Notes under the pieces: generated by a model | Databases searched by the model: none | What the model saw: the letters and a program-made list of their open reading frames with translations, nothing else | What the model was told of the DNA's origin: nothing | In this document: positions 1-6,262 of the stretch, in pieces | How the letters are laid out: each line of letters opens with the position of its first letter | Numbering within the stretch: the first letter of the stretch is position 1 | Position numbers and translations under genes: made by a program | NCBI GenBank assembly: GCA_964431735.1 | Contig: CAYSLJ010000167.1 | Span: forward strand, 1-15,052 | Origin: CALARM01 sp964431735 | GTDB taxonomy: Bacteria; Vulcanimicrobiota; SpSt-956; JAKJGF01 | DNA length: 15,052 bases | Reading direction: 5' to 3'

Positions 1-56
1 AGCCTCACCCACCGGAAGGGTATAGAATAAATATTACTTTTCGGATAGGTTCTTAT

Positions 57-112
57 TACCGCTCCAGATAAGTTCGTATCCATTTCTAAAACCTGTCCCT
101 GACCGGACTCTT
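57..112. repeat. Dispersed repeat, copy A
   Basis: About 56 bases match 14998-15052 in the same orientation at roughly 90% identity with a one-base length difference. The best-conserved part is the stretch containing CCTGTCCCTG (92-101), followed by CCGGACTCTT. A small hairpin, CCGGA-ctct-TCCGG, sits at its right end (103-116). The core occurs again inverted at 226-240. Confidence 0.75.
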
Positions 113-225
113 CCGGAAAAAATATGATCCTGTTGTGTGGCAAACTGGTTTTGCAGACTGTTAATATTTTGCGTCTATATAATTTATAACTCTCTTTTAC
201 TACGGCATATCTTTTCCTCCAGAAC

Positions 226-240
226 CCGGCCAGGGACAGG
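226..240. repeat. Inverted copy of the repeat core
   Basis: CCGGCCAGGGACAGG is the exact reverse complement of CCTGTCCCTGGCCGG in the right-edge copy and differs at one base from 92-106. With 92-106 it forms a 15-bp inverted repeat enclosing about 120 bases, the shape expected of a small non-autonomous or REP-like element. No transposase is visible here. Confidence 0.55.
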
Positions 241-343
241 AGCGTGTTCCATATTTTTTTGGATATCAATTTACCTGTTACGGTACTTAGGACTTTAAGA
301 AAAATAACTCCGGCAAATTGTTGGAACAGTAATTACCCTCGCG

Positions 344-371
344 TCACGCGTTACGCTTTACGCATCACGAC
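344..371. repeat. Heptamer tandem repeat (TYACGCN), four units
   Basis: Four consecutive 7-bp units are visible: TCACGCG, TTACGCT, TTACGCA, TCACGAC. It lies just upstream of the minus-strand open frame and outside any confident gene. A related heptamer tract is at 8398-8425. Confidence 0.7.
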
Positions 372-431
372 TATAAACAGCGGAAAATATGCCTCTGATT
401 GATTACTGTTTCGATATGCTATTTTAAAATT

Positions 432-456
432 GTTACTTTAAGTTACTTTTTGTTAC
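432..456. repeat. Three helically phased GTTAC direct repeats
   Basis: GTTAC occurs at 432-436, 442-446 and 452-456, a 10-bp period, with T-rich spacers. Direct repeats spaced by one helical turn are a common form of activator site, and these lie upstream of the pilin-like operon. The regulator is unknown. Confidence 0.4.
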
Positions 457-571
457 GAGTTTTCTTATTTTTATTCCAATAAAAAAACTAAAAAATTCCT
501 TTTTTATATTTTCAGTTAAATTTTAAAAAAATAATATAAAAATAATATGATTAATTTTAACTTAAATAATA

Positions 572-600
572 TTTACTAAAATTAATTTTTGTGGGATAAT
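572..600 (+). promoter_or_regulatory. Candidate sigma-70 promoter for the pilin-like operon
   Basis: TTTACT (572-577) and GATAAT (595-600) are separated by 17 bases, giving 4/6 and 5/6 matches to the consensus hexamers. The flanking DNA is A/T-rich, which suits an UP element but also raises the chance of a random match. Transcription would begin near 607. Confidence 0.35.
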
Positions 601-739
601 ATTATTAAATAATCTTTTTTAAAATTATTTGAATAAATACCTGTAAATAAAATTTTATTTAATGTTTGATTTACAGCATTAAACAGGAAAATTTCTATAT
701 TTTTAAATTATGAACATATATGGAGAATTATATCGATTA

Positions 740-1234
740 ATGAAGAAAAAATATTCTAACAGAGGATTCAGTCTGATAGAAATAATGACAGCTATTGGAA
801 TTCTTGGAATAGTAGTTGTAACTGTATGCGGTGTTTTTGTTCATGGTCTTGATGCGATAAAAAAAAGTAAATTCAGAGCCTGTGCTATTCGTATAGCAAA
901 TCAAAAATTCGCAGAGTTAAATAAAGCGGATTTAGGAGACCCAAACGGTATTCCTGTGGATAAATTGTCTTTGCCGGACCCTGACGGTTATATAGAAGGA
1001 CTGGAACACTGTACGCCGACCGGTGTTCAGTATATTTCCTGGCAGGGTGATGCAGATGATTATGAATTAACGGGCAAACAGTATATGGATAATATACCCT
1101 ATACATTTACTATGACAATAGCAAATTTTAAATCCAAAAATAATATAAAACAGGTTACTGTAAAAATTAAATGGGCCGAGATAGAAGGAGAAAGAACGAT
1201 AGAATTATGTACACTTATTTCCAGAAGTATGTAA
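740..1234 (+). CDS. Prepilin-like protein, PilV/GspI type
   Basis: A minor pseudopilin predicted to be cleaved and N-methylated by prepilin peptidase and built into a pseudopilus or pilus in the envelope. From this start the protein is 164 aa. The leader MKKKYSNRG is followed by FSLIEIMTAIGILGIVVV, a textbook class III signal with the Gly -1/Phe +1 junction and Glu at +5, leading into one hydrophobic helix. The C-terminal beta region ends in a pattern with a conserved Trp (VKIKWAEIEGERTIEL), as in GspI/PilV proteins. An in-frame ATG at 710 would give a 19-residue leader but lacks a ribosome site; GGAGA at 722-726 precedes 740 at a longish 13 bases. It overlaps the next gene by 28 bp, so the two are probably co-translated. 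Subtype (T2SS versus type IV pilus) cannot be told apart here. Confidence 0.85.
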   Translation: MKKKYSNRGFSLIEIMTAIGILGIVVVTVCGVFVHGLDAIKKSKFRACAIRIANQKFAELNKADLGDPNGIPVDKLSLPDPDGYIEGLEHCTPTGVQYISWQGDADDYELTGKQYMDNIPYTFTMTIANFKSKNNIKQVTVKIKWAEIEGERTIELCTLISRSM

Positions 1235-1905
1235 ACAGTCAAAAGGAACATGGACTTACTATTCTTGAACTAGTTATATCTTCTATTGTTTTCTGTCTTT
1301 TTTTTGCAGCTGTTTATGCTGCCATGGATGTAGGATTGAAGAGCTGGCAACTTGGAGAAAGTAAAACAAATATTCAACAGAGAGTAGAAATACTGCTTAA
1401 TAGAATAGTAAAAGAAGTTACATACAGTAATATCTTTTCTCTTCAAATATTTAGTTCTTCAGATCCAAATAGTTTATCTTACCTGTGTTTTGAAACAGCA
1501 ATAAATAAAAATAATAATGATTTTACTGTTGACCGTTCAATTACCGGTATGGGTTGCCCACTATGGCAGGGACATATCCTGTACTATATTCAAAAAGACG
1601 GGAAAGATGTAACCAGAAAAAATGTTTACAGACAATTTATTGACAGAGACAATCCATCGATACAGCCTTTAAAGTTAAGTCCTATTACTAATTTTACCTC
1701 CGATATAAGCAGTTCAAATGTAAGAACTGTAGTTAAAGATATATACAGTATGGATCTCAGTATTAATGAAAATATTTTGACTGTAAAGGTTTCTTTTAAA
1801 CAACATATACGCTCACATGCCTCTGTAGCTTTTTCTCCCGGTATAGATTCCCGTAAAGGAGTAGAAATTATTACGATGAAATCCGTTGTAAAGGTGAAAA
1901 ATTAA
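1207..1905 (+). CDS. Prepilin-like protein, PilW/GspJ type
   Basis: Second pseudopilin of the set, 232 aa from the chosen ATG. A leader of about 15 residues ending in HG precedes LTILELVISSIVFCLFFAAV. This keeps Gly -1 and Glu +5, with Leu instead of Phe at +1, and forms the single membrane helix. The remainder is a polar beta-rich domain of GspJ-like size. An ATG at 1171 in the same frame would add 12 basic residues and deepen the overlap with the upstream gene. I prefer 1207 because the leader is then normal and AAGGAG (1185-1190) lies upstream, although 16 bases away. Position second in an I-J-K-like order supports a GspJ/PilW role. A DPNSLSY segment echoes Asp-Pro-Asn motifs in its neighbours. 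Confidence 0.82.
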   Translation: MYTYFQKYVNSQKEHGLTILELVISSIVFCLFFAAVYAAMDVGLKSWQLGESKTNIQQRVEILLNRIVKEVTYSNIFSLQIFSSSDPNSLSYLCFETAINKNNNDFTVDRSITGMGCPLWQGHILYYIQKDGKDVTRKNVYRQFIDRDNPSIQPLKLSPITNFTSDISSSNVRTVVKDIYSMDLSINENILTVKVSFKQHIRSHASVAFSPGIDSRKGVEIITMKSVVKVKN

Positions 1906-1924
1906 ATAAAGAGGAGGTTAGATT

Positions 1925-4111
1925 ATGATAAAAAAGTTTGTTTTAACGTCAGACGGTATGGCTTTAATAACTGTTCTTATGCTGACAGTATTGCTTGCTT
2001 TGATGACTGTTTCTATGGTTTTTATCAGTACCAATCAAGTTTCCATGATAGGCAATATAACAGGAAAAGAAAAAGCATTGAAAGCTGCAGAAGCAGGTAT
2101 TGAATATGCTATATATAATCTAAATAATGATTCTGCGTGGGGTCTTATCAATGAAGAAGTAATTTTTCAGGATGGGAAACTGGTAAATACAGCTGATGCC
2201 AATACATTCCCGAAATTTGCATATAATAATGTTGATGTTCCTGACATAAACTATACAAATGACTGTAAATTTACTATAACCTTTGCGTCCGGTTCTCCTT
2301 ACAGATCTGTAAATAACCTCTTTAACCCCGTTATGGGTGACGGAAATACACCCCCCTATACATTTAAAATAGTATCTGTTGGTAAATATGGTCTGGGAAC
2401 AAATAACAGGGTAATCAGAGTTCTGGAAGCTTATCTTGTAAGATCGGATTATTCTCCACAGAGCGTAAATGTAGCAGGGCCGATAAGTTTTGCCGGGAAT
2501 GACCCGAATAATACAGGCAGTGTTACTATTCTCGGAAGAGATGTGAATGAACCGGGGTCTATTTATTCAGGTTCCAGTGAGCCAAATAATTCCACTTTCA
2601 AAAGTATATCTTCAGGTTCCAATGCAGAAGTTTCTGCCAATAAAGGTATGTTTATAGCAAAAGGGCCTATAGAGGTGCCGGCTGATTTTGTCGGAACTAT
2701 AGTACCTTTTTCTACCAAAGACTGTCTGTCAAAACCTATAAGAGTTGATGATATAGTAACTATGGCCGGTAACAATGAACTTGGACCTGTAGTCAGTGCA
2801 CCGGGCGGTACTCTGAGCCTTCAGGAAGAACGTCAGTGGGCAGATGGTACTTATTATTCTGCTGTAAGGCTTGTTAATAGCAGTGGTTTTAAAACATCAG
2901 GTGTTGCACCGGATATAACCTATAATCCTTCCGGTAATGTAATTATATTGAAATTAAATAGAGATATTTATGTCAGTTCAGGTGAATTAAATATAACCGG
3001 TAATATTGATGCTCTTAAAAGAGAGAGGTATTTCGGATGGCATAATGATGATGGACGTTATTGCAGTTATAAAGGAACAGATAGCAGAAGTTTTTATCTG
3101 GATCTTAACGGACATAGTATATATTCAGAAGATACTATAAAAATAGGTGTAAATGTCATAGGAAAAGGGAGAATATTTTCAAAAAAGGATGTAGAGTATC
3201 TTGTTTCAATAAATACAGATGAAACGGTGACAGCATGCAGTGGAAATCTGAAACTTGAAATATCCAGGACTATTGGTAAAAGTAATACTACCGGTTTGTA
3301 TTATGCATCAGGAAATATGGAGATAGGCCCTCTCAAACCGGGAGGAAATCTTGACTGGTCTTCGTCAAATGATACAACATTAAAGGAATTTCCTGCTCCT
3401 GTAAGTTATACAGGCAGAGGGGGAGGAGCTTACGCTTCTGTAACAAAATTTAGCGAGCCTACAGGGAAAGCAGTTTCTATAGGACAATATGAACCTCCGA
3501 AAAAAGATAAATTCGGTAATATTATTCAGCCTGAATATTACTATGGTAATGGTTTACTTGTTACGAAAGTAATAAATGTTAAAACAGGTGATTTTTACTA
3601 TATTGCAAAAGGCAATGATAGCAATGGTCATTACGGTAATCGCCTGCAGATAAGTCTTGATTATAACGATCATAAAAATATCGATATGGGTACTTATAAA
3701 TTAAAAATTATTCCTCCTTCAGGCTCTTCTCTTGATCCCAATCTAATTGATCCCAATTCGATTGATCCGGACGCATCTGACCCCAATGGATGGCTTTCGC
3801 CTTCCAATGATTATACGGTTCAATTGCTTGATGAAAATGGCGATCCTGCAAGTATGCCCGATGGTGTAACACAGGATATACTTGATAATTTTGGTCTTCA
3901 GTCAGTCCATTATTTCAATCTTACTACTGATTCCGTTGATATTACTATGATAGGGGCAATAAAATCAGGAAATGAAGACAGACGCCTCTTTTTTAATCCA
4001 GGTCCTCAGGGAGATGTAGTTATAGGATATGATCCTTCCTATATGAACAGTCTGGTAAATATTCAGAAGAAATTTTTCACAGTAAGGAAGATGGCATGTT
4101 ATGAATTATAA
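1925..4111 (+). CDS. Large PilX/GspK-like pseudopilin-tip protein
   Basis: 728 aa, preceded by an excellent ribosome site (GAGGAGGT, 1911-1918). The N-terminus has a short basic leader, Gly11, then MALITVLMLTVLLALMTVSM as the membrane helix. Position +5 is Thr rather than Glu, as in GspK/PilX proteins. The conserved AAEAGIEYA of the PilX N-terminal family follows at 54-62. The rest (about 130-728) is a long Gly/Asn/Ser-rich region, probably a beta-solenoid-like or adhesin-like domain. It includes a run of four Asp-Pro-Asn/Asp pentapeptides at 604-621. At more than twice the usual GspK length, it may add a surface or binding function at the fibre tip. It is third in the I-J-K-like order and likely forms a tip complex with the two upstream products. 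The function of the large domain is unknown. Confidence 0.8.
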   Translation: MIKKFVLTSDGMALITVLMLTVLLALMTVSMVFISTNQVSMIGNITGKEKALKAAEAGIEYAIYNLNNDSAWGLINEEVIFQDGKLVNTADANTFPKFAYNNVDVPDINYTNDCKFTITFASGSPYRSVNNLFNPVMGDGNTPPYTFKIVSVGKYGLGTNNRVIRVLEAYLVRSDYSPQSVNVAGPISFAGNDPNNTGSVTILGRDVNEPGSIYSGSSEPNNSTFKSISSGSNAEVSANKGMFIAKGPIEVPADFVGTIVPFSTKDCLSKPIRVDDIVTMAGNNELGPVVSAPGGTLSLQEERQWADGTYYSAVRLVNSSGFKTSGVAPDITYNPSGNVIILKLNRDIYVSSGELNITGNIDALKRERYFGWHNDDGRYCSYKGTDSRSFYLDLNGHSIYSEDTIKIGVNVIGKGRIFSKKDVEYLVSINTDETVTACSGNLKLEISRTIGKSNTTGLYYASGNMEIGPLKPGGNLDWSSSNDTTLKEFPAPVSYTGRGGGAYASVTKFSEPTGKAVSIGQYEPPKKDKFGNIIQPEYYYGNGLLVTKVINVKTGDFYYIAKGNDSNGHYGNRLQISLDYNDHKNIDMGTYKLKIIPPSGSSLDPNLIDPNSIDPDASDPNGWLSPSNDYTVQLLDENGDPASMPDGVTQDILDNFGLQSVHYFNLTTDSVDITMIGAIKSGNEDRRLFFNPGPQGDVVIGYDPSYMNSLVNIQKKFFTVRKMACYEL
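3728..3787 (+). repeat. 15-bp tandem repeat coding for (x-x-DPN) pentapeptides
   Basis: Four in-frame units encode LDPN, LIDPN, SIDPD and ASDPN, at residues 604-606, 609-611, 614-616 and 619-621 of the PilX/GspK-like protein. The DNA units are diverged (gatcccaat, gatccggac, gaccccaat), so the peptide pattern has been kept rather than freshly copied. Confidence 0.7.
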
Positions 4112-4150
4112 CATAAGAACAGGACAGAATACTCTGTATTTCGGTAAATT

Positions 4151-4792
4151 ATGATTGAAGTCGAAAAAATTGCTTATATGTTATATCCTGGTAAAATATA
4201 TCTGAATATTACCAACAGGTGCAGTAACAGATGTGTTTTTTGTGTCAGAAATTATACTGATGAACTTGGAGGAAATTATCTGTGGCTCACAGAAGAACCT
4301 TCTTCATGGCAAATTATTGACAGTATAAAAGAAGAACTTCTTGCAGAAGCATACTCTGTGCCTGAGGAAATAATATTTTGCGGCTATGGAGAACCTTTAT
4401 ACAGACCCGATGTTATTCTGGATGTACTTGATGCGATAAAAAAACATTATCCGTACTCCAGGACAAGGATTAATACAAACGGTCAATCTATGTTAATTAA
4501 CGGTGGAAGAAGTTTTATTCCTGAGCTTAAGGGAGTTCTTGATTCTATGTCTATAAGTCTTAATGCCCATAACAGGTCGGCCTATCAACATATATGTAGA
4601 TCTATTTACGGAGAAAAAGCTTTTGACTCAATCCTTGAATTTGCAGAAGAAGCGGTCAGATATATATCTTCTGTCACCCTTACAGTAGTAGATAACAGAA
4701 AAATTAATTCTTCACTTGAAGAAAATATAATTGATATCAATAAATCTATGGAAATAGCTCATAGAATTGGAGCAAAGTTCAGAGCAAGGTAA
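4151..4792 (+). CDS. Radical SAM protein, TatD-linked type
   Basis: A 213-residue cytosolic protein that should bind a [4Fe-4S] cluster and cleave S-adenosylmethionine. Cys24, Cys28 and Cys31 form the CX3CX2C motif in NITNRCSNRCVFCVRN. A glycine motif, FCGYGEP, replaces the classical GGEP and is followed by the RINTNGQ strand and the SISLNAH strand. The short length, the NITNRC/FCVRN opening, the LWL segment and the Arg-rich end (KFRAR) match my knowledge of the TatD-associated radical SAM family, whose reaction is unknown. No tatD lies in this window. The gene is 39 bp after the pilin set on the same strand, without a strong ribosome site (only GGTAAAT). It may be transcribed with that operon, but I see no functional link. 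Confidence 0.8.
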   Translation: MIEVEKIAYMLYPGKIYLNITNRCSNRCVFCVRNYTDELGGNYLWLTEEPSSWQIIDSIKEELLAEAYSVPEEIIFCGYGEPLYRPDVILDVLDAIKKHYPYSRTRINTNGQSMLINGGRSFIPELKGVLDSMSISLNAHNRSAYQHICRSIYGEKAFDSILEFAEEAVRYISSVTLTVVDNRKINSSLEENIIDINKSMEIAHRIGAKFRAR

Positions 4793-4821
4793 TTGAAAAT
4801 TTTATTAATATATTTTATAAT
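4793..4821 (+). promoter_or_regulatory. Strong sigma-70-like promoter
   Basis: TTGAAA (4793-4798), 17 bases, TATAAT (4816-4821): 5/6 and 6/6 matches with ideal spacing. The -35 begins one base after the radical SAM stop codon. Transcription would start near 4828, leaving a leader of about 200 bases before the membrane-protein gene at 5027. Confidence 0.6.
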
Positions 4822-4882
4822 TGTACTATACTTTTGCACTTTTTCATAAATTCCTTGTTTTTACTGACTTTATAGTTAAATA

Positions 4883-4927
4883 GGTTCTGGGTTTCAGGTT
4901 TTAATCTTCCTGACCCAACACCTGAAA
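4883..4927 (+). promoter_or_regulatory. Leader RNA element with two competing hairpins
   Basis: Hairpin 1 pairs TGGGT-tt-CAGG (4888-4898) with CCTGACCCA (4909-4917), extended by GGT/ACC after a 2x2 internal loop. Hairpin 2 pairs TTTCAGGT (4892-4899) with ACCTGAAA (4920-4927), a perfect 8 bp. Both use 4892-4898, so they exclude each other. A T-run follows at 4941-4947. This layout suits an attenuator or a regulatory leader; no known riboswitch is recognised. Confidence 0.4.
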
Positions 4928-4972
4928 ATTGAATAGATTATTTTTTTACAGTCTTTAAATTTTTACTTCCTT

Positions 4973-4998
4973 CTGACAGAAACGTTTATGGTTGTCAG
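4973..4998 (+). promoter_or_regulatory. Inverted repeat before the membrane-protein gene
   Basis: CTGACA (4973-4978) and TGTCAG (4993-4998) form a 6-bp stem with a 14-base loop, ending 17 bases before the AGGGTGAT ribosome site. It could affect translation start. No protein partner is suggested. Confidence 0.3.
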
Positions 4999-5026
4999 TT
5001 AAAATTTTTAATATCAGGGTGATTTC

Positions 5027-5563
5027 ATGGATCTTCATGAGAGCTTTAAATTAACCTATCAGGTAATGTCCTTAATAAAATATCTTTTTATAATAATTCC
5101 TGTTGTCATAGTGTTAACTTCAATACTATCTATGTTCGACTTGAAACATAAAAAATTAAAGGAAATGTTTAATGATAAAGATGTCACCGCCGGACTTACA
5201 ACATTGTTTCCTTTACTGGTAATTTCTATAATTGCCCTTTTTTTCTGTCTTGTAAGGGTAGTGGATTATTTGAAAAAAAGCGGAATAAAATTCAAATATT
5301 ATCCTCTTTTAAGTAAAGTAGTTCTACCAATCTGTCAGATGAAAGCACCTGTTGTAAGTGTTATAATAAATGAACTGGCCGGTTCTGTTCCTTTTACGAT
5401 TCCTATACTGTTACTTGCAGTGACGGGGATTATAATAAAATGGAAAGATGCTGCCAGTAAAGCTCTCATTATAACGGCATCTATGGATTTATTTCTTATC
5501 TTAATTGTTTACAAATTTTATATGATTTATTACGAGCTCTTTGGTATCAGAATAGCTCATTAA
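5027..5563 (+). CDS. Four-helix integral membrane protein of unknown function
   Basis: 178 aa with a clear ribosome site (AGGGTGAT, 5016-5023). Predicted membrane segments lie at about 17-37, 57-76, 121-137 and 146-166. A Lys-rich loop (40-52) lies between the first two, and an amphipathic stretch (81-105) with Cys103 and two prolines between the second and third. No catalytic motif or known family is evident to me. It is followed 20 bp later by a zinc-finger membrane protein in the same orientation, so the two are probably co-expressed and may act together at the inner membrane. The preceding long leader suggests separate regulation from the pilin and radical SAM genes. Confidence 0.7.
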   Translation: MDLHESFKLTYQVMSLIKYLFIIIPVVIVLTSILSMFDLKHKKLKEMFNDKDVTAGLTTLFPLLVISIIALFFCLVRVVDYLKKSGIKFKYYPLLSKVVLPICQMKAPVVSVIINELAGSVPFTIPILLLAVTGIIIKWKDAASKALIITASMDLFLILIVYKFYMIYYELFGIRIAH

Positions 5564-5583
5564 TTATAGGAAGGATTGATTTT

Positions 5584-5931
5584 ATGAGTTCTGTATGTCT
5601 GCGTCATCAGGACAGACCTGCAGTTTCGCGATGTAAGCTATGTTTGAAACCTGTATGTGAAGAATGTAAAATGGAAACGGCAGAGGGGATTTTCTGCAGT
5701 GAAGAATGTAAGAAAAAAGCGGAATCTCAGAAATCTACGGCAATTCAAACAGAAATTCAGATAATGCTGGACAGGCAGAAACAGCAAAAGGGAATTCTTA
5801 AAAATTTATTCGGCTATGTAACGGTTCTTATAGGATTATTTGTGGCAGGTTATATAGCCTGGCAATATTTGCTTACTCCTTCATTGAAGATGCAGATTAA
5901 ATTACTGCTGGGTAATTTATTGAATAAATAA
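5584..5931 (+). CDS. Small membrane-anchored B-box-type zinc-finger protein
   Basis: 115 aa with an N-terminal zinc-binding region: Cys5-x2-His8, Cys17-x2-Cys20, Cys25-x2-Cys28 and Cys38-x3-Cys42. This is the spacing of bacterial B-box-like zinc fingers (RCKLCLKPVCEECK), enough for two zinc ions. A charged, probably coiled linker follows (43-70), then one membrane helix at about 74-95 and a short amphipathic tail. The finger should face the cytoplasm and act in protein contacts rather than catalysis. Such proteins often sit beside membrane proteins of unknown role, as here, 20 bp after a four-helix protein. The ribosome site AGGAAGGA fits the start at 5584. The partner is not known. Confidence 0.75.
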   Translation: MSSVCLRHQDRPAVSRCKLCLKPVCEECKMETAEGIFCSEECKKKAESQKSTAIQTEIQIMLDRQKQQKGILKNLFGYVTVLIGLFVAGYIAWQYLLTPSLKMQIKLLLGNLLNK

Positions 5932-6162
5932 AGACTGTAATAAGATGTAATATACCGGACTGTAATGTGTATCTTTTACAGTCAGAAATTTTTTATAACT
6001 CTTCAATAAATTTTTAATTATTTTTATATTCTCTACTTTTTTTGTAGTCATTTTGCTGATGGTTTCCCTGCATTGAAATCGTAAATGCTACATGCGCATT
6101 ACCCGTACCTGTCTTGTTGGTGTTATTGCATATTGTCTGCTCTATGAAATATTTTAAAATAA
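5932..6162. other. Intergenic region before nifU
   Basis: No gene is seen in this stretch. It contains the GACTGTAA/TTACAGTC hairpin (5958-5983) and a weaker stem (GTAA-a-TGC with GCATTAC, about 6078-6100). The nifU promoter begins at its right end. Confidence 0.5.
5958..5996 (+). terminator. Candidate intrinsic terminator after the zinc-finger gene
   Basis: GACTGTAA (5958-5965) and TTACAGTC (5976-5983) form a perfect 8-bp stem with a 10-base loop, followed after AGAAA by a T-rich run (5989-5994). The stem is AT-rich and the T-run is set back, so termination may be weak. A second GACTGTAA at 5933-5940 could compete for the same partner. Confidence 0.4.
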
Positions 6163-6191
6163 TTGACAAAAACTATAAACTAAATTATAAT
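6163..6191 (+). promoter_or_regulatory. Perfect-consensus sigma-70 promoter of nifU
   Basis: TTGACA (6163-6168), 17 bases, TATAAT (6186-6191): both hexamers and the spacing are exact. Transcription would start near 6198, giving a leader of about 65 bases. A repeated ATAATAT at about 6202-6218 overlaps the early transcribed region and might be an operator, but no clear IscR/Rrf2 or Fur box is seen. Confidence 0.75.
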
Positions 6192-6262
6192 AACCGGAAG
6201 GATAATATTAAATAATATAGAATTTCAAAATTTTATTAAGATTAGATTGGAGGTTTGGAACA

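Larger units (their letters stand above)
1..332 (-). pseudogene. Open frame without a standard start, overlapping a dispersed repeat; runs off the left edge
   Basis: Read on the minus strand, this frame is open from just after a TAA (complement of 333-335) to the window edge, about 110 codons. That is long for DNA this AT-rich. No ATG occurs until complement 81-83; TTG at complement 267-269 is the only earlier common alternative start, with a weak AGGT four bases before it. The conceptual protein is basic and aromatic (for example AGFWRKRYAVVKES), then ESGQGQVLEMDTNLSGAVIR. The latter part lies in a repeat that recurs at 14998-15052, where a one-base deletion breaks the frame. I do not recognise a family. 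It may be the decayed 5' part of a gene or a frame carried by a repeat element. Sequence left of the window is needed to decide. Confidence 0.3.
372..709. other. AT-rich gene-free leader of the pilin-like operon
   Basis: I see no gene here. It holds three GTTAC boxes at exactly 10-bp spacing (432-456), then from about 470 to 700 an almost pure A/T stretch with many runs of A and T that would be expected to be intrinsically curved. The only promoter-like pair I can defend is at 572-600. I see no RNA gene. Confidence 0.5.

Noticed and set aside
138..155. TGGCA followed by TTTGCA resembling a sigma-54 -24/-12 promoter
   Set aside because: The GG and GC dinucleotides are 12 bases apart instead of the required 10, and the site lies inside the minus-strand open frame, far from the next gene.
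344..371. Possible CRISPR-like repeat
   Set aside because: The units are 7 bp, directly adjacent and without spacers, and no cas gene is present.
885..1106. Minus-strand open frame of 73 codons
   Set aside because: It lies opposite the first pilin-like gene and has no motif or ribosome site of note.
1171..1206. Earlier ATG for the second pilin-like gene
   Set aside because: It would add 12 charged residues before the leader and extend the overlap with the first gene; the next ATG gives a normal prepilin leader.
4124..4137. ACAGA-atac-TCTGT as a terminator between the PilX-like and radical SAM genes
   Set aside because: The stem is only 5 bp and has no T-run after it.
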